From Anaerolineales bacterium UBA5195 (GTDB taxonomy: Bacteria; Chloroflexota; Anaerolineae; Anaerolineales; Villigracilaceae), in assembly GCA_002412925.1 (NCBI GenBank), contig DHVZ01000080.1:18411-82410 (forward strand): a stretch of DNA of 64,000 bases. Reading direction: 5' to 3'. Both the position numbers and the translations under genes were made by a program. Shown here piece by piece: positions 7,856 to 15,608 of this stretch (its first letter is position 1; each line of letters starts with the position of its first letter). Below the pieces are notes generated by a model. That model ran no database searches. It worked only from the letters and a program-made list of their open reading frames with translations, and was not told the DNA's origin.

Positions 7856-8530
7856 ATGACGAAAATAAAAATCTGTGGAATCACCAACCTGAAAGACGCC
7901 CTTGCTGCCGCTGAGGCTGGCGCGGATCTGCTTGGCTTTAACTTTTACCTTAAAAGCCCGCGACATATCGAGCCGGGCGCCTGCCAGGAAATCACATCGG
8001 TTTTACGCAAAGACTTTCCCAGGATCACCCTGGTTGGGGTCTATGTCAACGCATCTGTTTCAGAAATCCGCGCCACGCTCGAAACCTGCAACCTCCATCT
8101 CGCCCAACTCCACGGCGATGAAACCCCTGCCATGCTGGCCGAACTCGGCGACCATGCCTTCAAAGCCATCCGGCTCACCGCCCAAACCTCCGTTTCTCCG
8201 TTTTGCCACAGGCCATCCGCTCCCGCATCCGTTTCTCCACTTCATTCCATTGCTCCCGTTGCCCATCCCACCCTGTTAGTGGATGCCGCTGTCAACGGCC
8301 TCTACGGCGGCTCGGGCATGGTAGCAGACTGGTCAGCGACGAAAAAACTCGCGGAACGGGTTCCGCTCCTGCTGGCGGGCGGCCTGACGCCCGATAACGT
8401 CGGTGCAGCAGTACGGCAGGTACGCCCCTGGGGCGTGGACGTGGCCTCCGGCGTGGAAAGCAGCCCCAGGGCGAAAGATTCCGGCAAGATGAAGGCTTTC
8501 GTGGAGGCGGTCTGTTCGGTAACGGAATAA
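7856..8530 (+). CDS. trpF: Phosphoribosylanthranilate isomerase
   Basis: This 224-residue TIM-barrel enzyme isomerises PRA to CdRP. The start KIKICGIT, with the catalytic Cys in KICGIT, together with ADLLGFNFY, QLHGDE and the phosphate loops LLVDAAVNGLYGGSGMVADW and LLAGGLTPDNV, identify it. The ATG at 7856 is preferred over an upstream in-frame TTG at 7835, because conserved sequence begins three codons later. About residues 112-140 form an unusual Ser/Pro/His-rich stretch (SVSPFCHRPSAPASVSPL) between the barrel strands. It makes the protein about 20 residues longer than usual. Active-site residues appear intact, so the enzyme is probably functional. Confidence 0.93.
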   Translation: MTKIKICGITNLKDALAAAEAGADLLGFNFYLKSPRHIEPGACQEITSVLRKDFPRITLVGVYVNASVSEIRATLETCNLHLAQLHGDETPAMLAELGDHAFKAIRLTAQTSVSPFCHRPSAPASVSPLHSIAPVAHPTLLVDAAVNGLYGGSGMVADWSATKKLAERVPLLLAGGLTPDNVGAAVRQVRPWGVDVASGVESSPRAKDSGKMKAFVEAVCSVTE

Positions 8531-8569
8531 TGCCCGGGTGCTGAGAAAAATCCCGATCCCCAAAAAATC

Positions 8570-8608
8570 GACCACAGACCATGGACGACTGAAAAGCTGT
8601 CTGCGGTC
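8570..8608. repeat. Inverted repeat in the trpF-trpB gap
   Basis: GACCACAGAC (8570-8579) and GTCTGCGGTC (8599-8608) pair with one mismatch. The element is followed directly by the trpB ribosome binding site (TTCGGAGAATC). No T-run is present. Confidence 0.5.
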
Positions 8609-8623
8609 AGACTTCGGAGAATC

Positions 8624-9823
8624 ATGACAGTCCTTTTACCTCCCAAATTTGGTCCTTACGGCGGACAATTCGTCCCCGAGACATTGATGCCCGCGCTGAT
8701 TGAACTGGAAGCGGCCTTCGTTTCGGCGCAGCATGATCCAAAGTTCCAAAGCGAGTTCAACAAACTAATGGCCTCTTATGTTGGCCGCCCGACACCGCTG
8801 ACGTATGCCCGGCGGTTGTCGGAGCAGTTGGGCGGCGCGCAGATTTACCTGAAGCGCGAAGACCTGGCGCACACCGGTGCGCACAAGATCAACAACGCGC
8901 TCGGGCAGGCGCTGTTGGTCAGGCGCATGGGCAAGCAGCGGATCGTGGCGGAGACCGGCGCAGGGCAACATGGCGTGGCGACAGCAACGGCAGCGGCGCT
9001 GCTGGGATTGGACTGCGTCGTCTACATGGGCGTGGTGGACATTGCCCGCCAGGAGCCCAACGTTTTCCGCATGAAGCTGCTCGGCGCGGAGGTGCGCCCG
9101 GTGACGAGCGGTACACAAACGCTCAAGGACGCCATCAACGAAGCCATCCGCGATTGGGTCAGCAACGTGCGCGACACGCACTACCTGCTCGGTTCGGCGT
9201 TGGGGCCGCACCCTTACCCGACCATGGTGCGGACGTTCCAATCGGTGATCGGGCGCGAGGCGCGCGAGCAGATTCTGGCGGAGATTGGGCAGTTGCCCGA
9301 TACGGTCATCGCCTGCGTCGGCGGCGGCTCGAACGCGATTGGCGTCTTCAGCGGCTTTGTGGACGATGCGGACGTGGAGCTGATTGGTGTGGAGGCGGGC
9401 GGTTCTGGCATCGAGACAGGCAGGCACGCGGCGCGCTTTGGCGACCCTTTGAAGGGGCGGGTTGGCGTCATTCATGGTACGCGCACCTACGTTCTGCAGA
9501 CTGAAGACGGTCAAATCGCTGATACTCATTCCGTTTCGGCTGGGCTGGATTACGCCGCAGTCGGCCCCGAACACGCCATGTTAAGAGATCTGGAACGCGC
9601 ATTTTATACCTCTGCAACGGATAGCGAGGCGCTGGCAGCTTTTTCGACCTTGTGCAAAACTGAGGGGATCATCCCTGCGCTCGAGTCGTCACATGCGGTA
9701 GCAGAAGCAGTGAAAAGAGCGCCCAAGATGAGGAAAGATCAGGTGATCTTGATCAACTTATCAGGGCGAGGTGATAAAGACTTGAACACGGTTATCAAAG
9801 AAATGGGAAATTTGGCGATTTAG
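8624..9823 (+). CDS. trpB: Tryptophan synthase beta chain
   Basis: This 399-residue PLP enzyme condenses indole with serine. Lys88 in HTGAHKINNALGQ is the Schiff-base lysine. ETGAGQHGVATA, the phosphate-binding GGGSNAIG, and LSGRGDKD near the C-terminus are all present. FGPYGGQFVPETLMPAL at the N-terminus marks the standard TrpB1 type that works with TrpA, not the TrpB2 type. The ribosome binding site is CGGAGAATC. Its stop codon lies inside a 19-base inverted repeat shared with the trpB-trpA gap. Codon choice is more G-ending than in trpD and trpC. Confidence 0.96.
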   Translation: MTVLLPPKFGPYGGQFVPETLMPALIELEAAFVSAQHDPKFQSEFNKLMASYVGRPTPLTYARRLSEQLGGAQIYLKREDLAHTGAHKINNALGQALLVRRMGKQRIVAETGAGQHGVATATAAALLGLDCVVYMGVVDIARQEPNVFRMKLLGAEVRPVTSGTQTLKDAINEAIRDWVSNVRDTHYLLGSALGPHPYPTMVRTFQSVIGREAREQILAEIGQLPDTVIACVGGGSNAIGVFSGFVDDADVELIGVEAGGSGIETGRHAARFGDPLKGRVGVIHGTRTYVLQTEDGQIADTHSVSAGLDYAAVGPEHAMLRDLERAFYTSATDSEALAAFSTLCKTEGIIPALESSHAVAEAVKRAPKMRKDQVILINLSGRGDKDLNTVIKEMGNLAI

Positions 9824-9858
9824 TGATTTTCAATCAGCCAATCACGAAATCGCCAAAT
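9810..9858. repeat. Long inverted repeat over the trpB stop, before trpA
   Basis: ATTTGGCGATTTAGTGATT (9810-9828) pairs with AATCACGAAATCGCCAAAT (9840-9858), with one mismatch in 19. The left arm encodes the end of TrpB, including its TAG stop (9821-9823). A related AT-rich sequence (GATTTGGCGATTACGTGATC) lies upstream of the S-adenosylhomocysteinase gene near 51507, so this is a dispersed repeat. Confidence 0.75.
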
Positions 9859-9875
9859 CAAAAAATGGAATACTT

Positions 9876-10667
9876 ATGAGCAGAATTGATGATGCATTCA
9901 GAAACAAACCGATTTTTATGCCCTATTACCCGGTCGGCTACCCGAATCTGGCCACGTCCATTGACGTGCTGGAAGCGTTGGCAAAAAACGGCGCAGATTT
10001 GATCGAGGTCGGCCTGTCGTTTTCCGATCCACTGGCCGATGGCCCAGTTATCCAAAAAGCAACCCAGATCGCGCTGGAGAAAGGCGTGATCACAAAACAA
10101 GTAATAGCCGCCATAGCGGAATTGCGCAAGCGCGGCGTGAGCATTCCGTTGGTGCTAATGGGCTATTACAACCCGATCCTGGCTTACGGATTGGAGAAAT
10201 TCGTCCGCGACGCACAGGCAGCCGGGACAGATGGATTCATTATCCCTGATTTGCCGCCAGAGGAGGCTGCAGAATTTGCGGAGATGCTGGTGAAGGCGCA
10301 ACCTGCTGCGCCCCTTCCACAGATCACCATGCTCGCGCCCACCACCCCTCCTGAACGCATGGAAAAGATCGCTCGTTATGCCAAAGGTTTTATCTATCTC
10401 GTCAGTGTCACCGGAATCACCGGGGAGCGCAAAGACATCACCGCCGGGCTGGCCGGCCTTATCGAGCGAGTGCGCAAACATACGGACGTTCCCGTCTGCG
10501 TCGGCTTTGGCATCGGCACCCCTGAACAGGCCAGCGTCGTTGGCGCAATTGCAGATGGGGTCATCGTCGGCTCGGCTTGTGTGAGGACGATTGGGCAAAG
10601 TAAAAACCCCATAGAAACGGCGAGACAGTTTGCGGGAAGTTTCCAGGACGCACTTAATCGGGAGTAA
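9876..10667 (+). CDS. trpA: Tryptophan synthase alpha chain
   Basis: This 263-residue TIM-barrel subunit cleaves indole-3-glycerol phosphate and channels indole to TrpB. The catalytic acids sit in LIEVGLSFSDPLADGP (Glu44 and Asp55). IPDLPPEEA and GFGIGTPEQ with IVGSACV form the conserved loops. It is the last gene of the operon. No classical terminator follows; a large palindromic element begins 35 bases downstream and could end the transcript. Confidence 0.96.
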   Translation: MSRIDDAFRNKPIFMPYYPVGYPNLATSIDVLEALAKNGADLIEVGLSFSDPLADGPVIQKATQIALEKGVITKQVIAAIAELRKRGVSIPLVLMGYYNPILAYGLEKFVRDAQAAGTDGFIIPDLPPEEAAEFAEMLVKAQPAAPLPQITMLAPTTPPERMEKIARYAKGFIYLVSVTGITGERKDITAGLAGLIERVRKHTDVPVCVGFGIGTPEQASVVGAIADGVIVGSACVRTIGQSKNPIETARQFAGSFQDALNRE

Positions 10668-10701
10668 ACGCCCGAGCTGAGAGAGTCTGATTTACTTATA
10701 G

Positions 10702-10807
10702 TCAGTAGTTCACGAAACATCCCGAAGAAACCCGATTTTGGGTATGTGCGGCGGGCGTACGTCCGCCGCGCATACCCAAAATCGGAAATTCTTTCAACTT
10801 TCGTGAA
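10702..10807. repeat. 106-bp palindromic element, copy 1 (MITE-like)
   Basis: The element opens with TCAGTAGTTCACGAAA and closes with TTTCGTGAA (10799-10807), which is inverted to TTCACGAAA (10709-10717). The core is a long hairpin: CGATTTTGGGTATG and GCGGCGG pair with CCGCCGC and CATACCCAAAATCG. A second copy lies at 41581-41687 with the same ends and plan but a changed core in which both arms co-vary. It contains no ORF. Confidence 0.85.
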
Positions 10808-11069
10808 GTAATGATAGTGGTAACATCGTGTCAGGATTAAGTCGGAGTCATATTACGAATAACCGCATTCCACTTCCGATCACAATACAGTAACAAAAGT
10901 TCCACACCCCAAATGTTCTGTGATAAGGTAGAGATTGTAAAAAACGATTTGCACACTCGCGCAATCGTTTGAAAAAACGTCCCACGGTGAAGAGGGTCTG
11001 TCGAGACACGCGCTTCGCTTAAAAACTCGAGTGGATACTATTTTCGATAATCCTGAAGAGGTCAAAACC
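10808..11069. other. Non-coding stretch upstream of the gene at 11070
   Basis: This AT-rich gap holds an imperfect inverted repeat, AACGATTTGC...GCGCAATCGTT, at about 10943-10969. It also has a purine-rich GAAGAGG just before the downstream ATG. I see no convincing -35/-10 pair, no RNA gene and no ORF. Confidence 0.5.
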
Positions 11070-12587
11070 ATGATTGAAATGATCCAACAGTCTGCGATCC
11101 CGCATGACCGCTACCAAATCGAGCTTAAATTGGATTATGAGTTGGGCAAAGGGAAAAATACGCATTATTCCATTTCAACTTATATCTTTATCCCCAGCAG
11201 CCTGGGCATCAGTGAAGCAAATTACCCGAAGAGTGATTTTTACCGGGATGTAAAAAATTATATTCGCATCAAAACTCCCGAATTAAGCTTGCGCGACCTG
11301 ACCGAAAGCGATATTTCACCGCTAAAAACCATCCATCAAATTGTTCAGCGTCCGAATTGGTACCAGGATGAAAAAACCAATGAGCAGATCATCCGTGCGC
11401 TCAAATTATTTGGCGCTATGTTCAAAAGCTCCTTGCGTGAGCACCTGAACCTGGTTGAATTGCGGATCAAAACCGCCCCTTCGGCAGAAACCAGGATCGA
11501 TTCGCTGGTCGACAACCTGATCGAAGAGTTTATCAGTCAATCCAAGCAAATCAGCGCCAAATATAGAGCGCTTTATGCCGAATTTAACCTGCCCAGCGTC
11601 AAGAAAGATGTCTTTTTGGCCTACACGCTCGTTGATGAATATCTCAGCCTGTTGGTTGATGAGAGCGCGACCGAACTATTCAAATTTGTCTCACAAGATT
11701 ACAAAGGCCCCGGGCAAGCGACTTATCTGCGCAAATTAAATAAGATCGTGGAAAAAGAAACTGATCACCGCTTGTCCCGCGGATACGGATCCATCCTGAA
11801 ACCCAATGACGCAAATGAAAACTACGCCTTTCGAGCTTCTGTCCTGAAGAAATACGTCGCTTCGGTGCTTTATCTTGCCACGGATGCGCAGCGCGAAGGG
11901 AAAGGAGTGGAACAATTCCTACTGGCCCTGGCTGCCGGGATCTCGATGGTTTTTGCCACGTTGGTCGCATTTTACTTCCAGAGCATTTACGGGAATTTCA
12001 CTTTTCCGGTCTTTGTCGCGCTGGTGGTGGGCTATATGTTCAAAGACCGGATCAAAGAATCGATCCGGGCAATCTTGTCTGATCGGTTACATGCCCGGCT
12101 GTATGATCGCAGGATTAACATCAAAACCCTGGATGGAAAATATAAACTGGCAGTCCTGCGCGAAAAAATTTCCTTTATTCAGGAGAGCGAAGTTTCTGAA
12201 ACAGTCCTGGCTGCCCGTCACAAGGACCCCTTTGCGGATCTGGACAACGAAGGACGCGGCGAAACGATCATTTGCCACACCAAGGATATTATCCTGTATG
12301 CTGATTTGTTCCAAAAAGTTTTTGAAGGACTGCCCAAAGTCAGCGGGTTGAACGATATTATTCGCTACGATATTCACCCCTATCTGCGAAAAATGGATGA
12401 CCCTTTCGAAGAACAATCTCTGCTGGAAAATGGCGAACTGAAAACTGTCCAGATCTGCAAGGTTTATCACCTCAACTTTGTCTCCCGCTATCAATCCGTC
12501 AGCCCAAAGATTGAGAAAACGTACAGGTACATGCGCCTGGTTCTGAACAGACAGGGAATTATTCGGATTGAGAATGTCGATCTTTAG
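11070..12587 (+). CDS. Unknown two-TM protein with large cytoplasmic domains
   Basis: The preferred start is the ATG at 11070, which has GAAGAGG nine bases upstream; a GTG at 11031 is possible. The protein has 505 residues. Residues 1-270 are charged and largely helical, with no recognised motif. Two hydrophobic segments follow (LLALAAGISMVFATLVAFYF and FPVFVALVVGYMF). A second soluble part of about 180 residues starts with basic sequence (KDRIKESIRAILSDRLHARLYDRR). It has no signal peptide. Codon use is AT-richer than in the trp genes. It converges on the Hsp70-like gene and shares a bidirectional terminator with it. I do not recognise the family. Confidence 0.75.
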   Translation: MIEMIQQSAIPHDRYQIELKLDYELGKGKNTHYSISTYIFIPSSLGISEANYPKSDFYRDVKNYIRIKTPELSLRDLTESDISPLKTIHQIVQRPNWYQDEKTNEQIIRALKLFGAMFKSSLREHLNLVELRIKTAPSAETRIDSLVDNLIEEFISQSKQISAKYRALYAEFNLPSVKKDVFLAYTLVDEYLSLLVDESATELFKFVSQDYKGPGQATYLRKLNKIVEKETDHRLSRGYGSILKPNDANENYAFRASVLKKYVASVLYLATDAQREGKGVEQFLLALAAGISMVFATLVAFYFQSIYGNFTFPVFVALVVGYMFKDRIKESIRAILSDRLHARLYDRRINIKTLDGKYKLAVLREKISFIQESEVSETVLAARHKDPFADLDNEGRGETIICHTKDIILYADLFQKVFEGLPKVSGLNDIIRYDIHPYLRKMDDPFEEQSLLENGELKTVQICKVYHLNFVSRYQSVSPKIEKTYRYMRLVLNRQGIIRIENVDL

Positions 12588-12635
12588 AAAAAGGAGGTGG
12601 GGTGGACGCAACACGTCTACCCCACCTCCTTTTAG
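12588..12635. terminator. Bidirectional terminator
   Basis: AAAAGGAGGTGGGGTGGACG pairs with CGTCTACCCCACCTCCTTTT, with one mismatch and a short ACGCAAC-type loop. The A-run on the left and T-run on the right allow termination on both strands. It separates the convergent genes ending at 12587 and 12632. Confidence 0.85.
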
Positions 12636-13954
12636 CTTCTTGCCCGTATCGCCAGCCCGGCCACCACGCTGCTGAAGGCATTCGACTGCTTAACCTTCTC
12701 CGCGCCAAAGATGCGCGCCAGCAAACCCGTAAATAGAGGGATATTGGACGAGCCGCCAGTCTTGACCACGGCGTCGATCTGGCCCGGTTCGAGACCGGCA
12801 GCCGCCAGGGTTTCGAGCAGCACCTTTTCCACCTGCGCCACATAATGCTGAATATCGCTTTCGAACTGGATGCGGGTATACAGTTCCCACAGGGCGATGT
12901 CCTTATCATCGAGACTGATGACCGTTGCGCCCTCGCTCGATAGGGCAATTTTGGCCGCTTCGACGCGATTATAGAAGGTGAAGGCCAGGTCGTTGTAGAT
13001 CAGCCCCTGCAGAGCTTTCAAGCGTACCGGCGCCAGCCCGGCCTGGATGGCCTTTTCGAGCGTGTTACGATTAATGGGCGTGCCCAGTTCGGGCAGCGCC
13101 ATCCAATCAGGGACAGCCTGGATCATCTCCAGGATCTCGGGCTGGTGACTGACCCGCCCCAGGCCGAAGTGCGGTAGCATCCGTTTTTCGATGATGGCGC
13201 GGTCGAAGTCGCTCCCGGCCACGTCCACCCCTCCGCTGGCATAAACTTCGCGCTGCTTCCTGCCCAGGCGCATGACGGCGATGTCGAGCGTTCCACCGCC
13301 AAAGTCAAAGATGACCACCTTCTGCGGCCCAGAAATCGACTGCTCGTAATCCAGCGCAGCCGCGACCGGCTCCAGCTCGAAATCGACCTGATTGAAACCG
13401 GCGGCTTGCGCCGCTTCGCGCAGGGTTTCTTCAGCCCGGCGGTCAGTTTCGGGATGCGCAGAAAACTTGACCGGCCGCCCCAATGTCACTGCCTCAATCG
13501 ACTCGCCCAAAAACTCCTCGGCGCGGCGCTTGAGCAGGCTCAGGTAGGTTTGAACCAAATCGCCAACCGTGTAAAAACGTTCGAAAATCTGCGTCCCGGC
13601 ATAGCCATCCTTGCGCAACGCCGTCTTCAGAAACTGCAGCAGGCGGCCCGGCTTGAGTTCGTCTACATAAACAAACACGTCGCGGACATAATGCATATCC
13701 GAGCCGTGATAATCGATCTCCCCGGCCCACTGCTTGACAAAGCGGCGCTGGCGGTTGACGTTATCGCGGTAATATAAGGTCACCGCTTCCTGCCCGATGG
13801 AACACTTGTAATCGCGGGTGACATACAACACCGACTTAACCACCTCCGGCAGCACATTCTGGCGATCGATGGGCAACAGTTTCACGCGCTGGCCGTCATA
13901 AACGGCCACGCCAGAGTTGGAGGTGCCAAAGTCGAGGCCAACTTTTAGGGTCAT
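12632..13954 (-). CDS. Hsp70-like actin-fold ATPase without substrate-binding domain
   Basis: The protein has 440 residues. The actin/Hsp70 ATPase landmarks are present: phosphate-1 loop VGLDFGTSNSGVAVYDG at the N-terminus, phosphate-2 loop VVIFDFGGGTLDIAVM near residue 215, and adenosine motif VVKTGGSSNIPLFTGLL near residue 400. The 600-residue DnaK layout with a peptide-binding domain is absent, so it resembles YegD-type Hsp70 homologues. ATP binding is likely; a folding role is not shown. It lies downstream of, and in the same direction as, the beta-propeller gene at 14033-15196, with a 78-base gap holding a palindrome. No DnaJ or GrpE gene is nearby. Confidence 0.85.
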   Translation of the reverse strand: MTLKVGLDFGTSNSGVAVYDGQRVKLLPIDRQNVLPEVVKSVLYVTRDYKCSIGQEAVTLYYRDNVNRQRRFVKQWAGEIDYHGSDMHYVRDVFVYVDELKPGRLLQFLKTALRKDGYAGTQIFERFYTVGDLVQTYLSLLKRRAEEFLGESIEAVTLGRPVKFSAHPETDRRAEETLREAAQAAGFNQVDFELEPVAAALDYEQSISGPQKVVIFDFGGGTLDIAVMRLGRKQREVYASGGVDVAGSDFDRAIIEKRMLPHFGLGRVSHQPEILEMIQAVPDWMALPELGTPINRNTLEKAIQAGLAPVRLKALQGLIYNDLAFTFYNRVEAAKIALSSEGATVISLDDKDIALWELYTRIQFESDIQHYVAQVEKVLLETLAAAGLEPGQIDAVVKTGGSSNIPLFTGLLARIFGAEKVKQSNAFSSVVAGLAIRARS

Positions 13955-13976
13955 GGGGACTCTTTTCTTCTAAAGA

Positions 13977-14035
13977 TGACAGTCACTTGGCTCCCTCCGT
14001 TACATTTCGGAGGTGCTTCGCAAAAGTGACTGTCA
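13977..14035. repeat. Palindromic AGTGAC-type repeat
   Basis: TGACAGTCACTT (13977-13988) and AAGTGACTGTCA (14024-14035) are perfect 12-base arms. An inner CCTCCG...CGGAGG pair lies between them. The right arm overlaps the stop codon of the gene at 14033-15196. A related hairpin lies at 63672-63704. Confidence 0.75.
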
Positions 14036-15196
14036 CCTGCTTTGAGCGGGAACCACACCAACGGACAGGATCAAGGCTCCTGTGCGGACCAAACCCGCCC
14101 CGCCTACGTCTCCTGCTAAATGGAGCGTGAGGCTGCCCTCGGCGTCGAGAACGACCAGTTTATCCGTTTCCTTGACCGCCACCGCGCCAACGAATCGCGT
14201 CCCCTGCTCCAGCCGGGAGGGGGAAATCAGCGCCTGCCCGCGAGACTGCGGGGATTTCGAGACTTCGAGGCTGCTGCCTTCGCGGATGATAACCTTGCCA
14301 GTCTGAGTCAGACACAGCAGCGACTCGTCCGGGTGCAGCGCGAAGGAAGCCACCACATAATCCAGCGTGTCGAGGCGGATGCGCTCCTCGGCGGCGTAGG
14401 ACAGATCATCCACCTCCAGCCCGAGCAGGCGGCCTTCATGGGTGACCAGCGCGAAACGCTCCTTTTTCTGGAACAGCGCGGCATCGAAGGGTTGGTCAGC
14501 CTTTTGGATGGCCCCGCGTCCCAGGTAATGATTGCTGAGCACCGTTTGCGCCAGGGAGGTCAATGTCTTCTTGACACAGCCCCGGCGGCTGACTTGCAGC
14601 ACCAGATCGGAGAGCGGCAGGTGCGAGAGCGGCACCAGGCAAACCAGCAATTCCCCGGCATGGGGTTCGTCGGGCAGGGAGGCCTGCTCCCAGGCCCATT
14701 CCCCGCCTGTTTCGACGGCAGAGAGGCTGGCAACCGGTAACGCGCTGATGCGTCCCGAGCTAAAGAGCAGCAGCACTTCTTCGTCGGCCGGAACCGCCAG
14801 CAGGCGCGGTAATTCGCCATCCAGCGATAACTCACCAGTCAGGCGGCCCAGCACTGAGGCCTGCTCGCCAATTTCGAAGCGGAAAATGCGTCCCTGGGCG
14901 TTATAAACCAACAGGTTAAGTGCCGCGGTTTCGACAGGCAGTTCAACCCCGGCAGTGCCTTCCGCGCCAAAACGCCGCTTGAGCATCTCCAATTGATACT
15001 CCAGGTGGGCAACCCGTTTCTGGTATTCCTCGACGCGTGTGCCATTCTGCAAGGCCAGGTTTTCGACCAGCAATTCTTCGTTGCGTTCCGAGAGATCACG
15101 CAGGCGGTTGGCAACCAGTTTCAGGATCATCAACGCGGAGCCAGGCCGCGTTTCGGCTTCTTGAATCCATTCATCGATTTTGTCAGAGAAGGTCAT
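14033..15196 (-). CDS. Coiled-coil protein with gyrase-A C-terminal-like beta-propeller
   Basis: The start MTFSDKIDEW at 15196 is preferred. A longer frame reaches 15244, but that would place the start inside the likely -10 box. The protein has 387 residues. Residues 1-85 are a charged helical, coiled-coil segment. The rest shows repeated blades like those of the GyrA/ParC C-terminal domain: LLVYNAQGRIFRFEIGE, LVLQVSRRGCVKKTLTSLA, FALVTHEGRLLGLEVDDL and LLCLTQTGKVIIREGSSLEV. GyrA-box-like LGRGA and SRGQAL follow some of them. The catalytic gyrase domains are absent, so this is a free-standing propeller that may bind DNA. It probably shares a transcript with the Hsp70-like gene downstream. Confidence 0.75.
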   Translation of the reverse strand: MTFSDKIDEWIQEAETRPGSALMILKLVANRLRDLSERNEELLVENLALQNGTRVEEYQKRVAHLEYQLEMLKRRFGAEGTAGVELPVETAALNLLVYNAQGRIFRFEIGEQASVLGRLTGELSLDGELPRLLAVPADEEVLLLFSSGRISALPVASLSAVETGGEWAWEQASLPDEPHAGELLVCLVPLSHLPLSDLVLQVSRRGCVKKTLTSLAQTVLSNHYLGRGAIQKADQPFDAALFQKKERFALVTHEGRLLGLEVDDLSYAAEERIRLDTLDYVVASFALHPDESLLCLTQTGKVIIREGSSLEVSKSPQSRGQALISPSRLEQGTRFVGAVAVKETDKLVVLDAEGSLTLHLAGDVGGAGLVRTGALILSVGVVPAQSR

Positions 15197-15243
15197 AGGG
15201 GTATCCCAACAAACATCACGCTTAGCGCACCAGATAAACATCA

Positions 15244-15249
15244 ATTATA
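15244..15249 (-). promoter_or_regulatory. Likely -10 box for the propeller/Hsp70-like pair
   Basis: On the minus strand the sequence reads TATAAT, about 48 bases upstream of the preferred ATG at 15196. The -35 region is weak (GAAAAC-like). The box supports the shorter start for the propeller gene. Confidence 0.5.
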
Positions 15250-15423
15250 CTTGAGAGGGGTTTTCATGTTTTCATTTCCGGATGGCGGCTCTTTGGAAAT
15301 TTTCGAATTGCATCACAGGAGATATTACTATGAGAAGAAATGCCATTCGCCAGGCTGGCTCATTCGTTCCGCAAGTTGTCTGACATTCTTCTACGAAAAC
15401 TGCGCTTGTTGTGCCATTATTTA

Positions 15424-15452
15424 TTGACATCCATCGTTAAGCCTGCTAGAAT
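15424..15452 (+). promoter_or_regulatory. Promoter of livK
   Basis: The TTGACA (15424-15429) and TAGAAT (15447-15452) boxes are separated by 17 bases. Transcription should start near 15459 and run through about 150 nt of leader to the ATG at 15609. Confidence 0.8.
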
Positions 15453-15465
15453 AATTTCTAGCAGG
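15442..15465. promoter_or_regulatory. Candidate operator over the livK -10 box
   Basis: CCTGCTAGAA (15442-15451) and TTCTAGCAGG (15456-15465) form a perfect 10-base inverted repeat around TAAT. It covers the -10 box and probable start site, a classical repressor position. Because it begins before the transcription start, it is unlikely to act as an RNA terminator for this promoter. Confidence 0.55.
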
Positions 15466-15608
15466 GGATTGAAGTTTTTTTATCAGTAGTCAGTCTGACT
15501 TTGATTTAGGTATCCTTACAAACAGTTTTCGGCAGTGCACTCGAATGGGTTTTTAGGGATTTTCTTTCCCTGTTGTTCATCTTATACCGAAACAAGGAGA
15601 AAAGGATC

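Larger units (their letters stand above)
15250..15608. other. Intergenic regulatory region before livK
   Basis: This 359-base region separates the divergent propeller and livK genes. It contains the livK promoter, an inverted repeat over its -10 box, a T-run at about 15474-15480, and a leader of about 150 nt. A 17-codon ORF (15330-15383) has an AGGAGA ribosome binding site but no other support. Confidence 0.6.

Noticed and set aside
10702..10807. CRISPR-like or phage attachment site at the palindrome
   Set aside because: There are only two distant copies, no spacers, no integrase, and no tRNA nearby.
15330..15383. 17-codon ORF with AGGAGA ribosome binding site upstream of livK
   Set aside because: It lies upstream of the mapped-by-eye livK promoter, has no terminator relation to it, and is too short to support alone.
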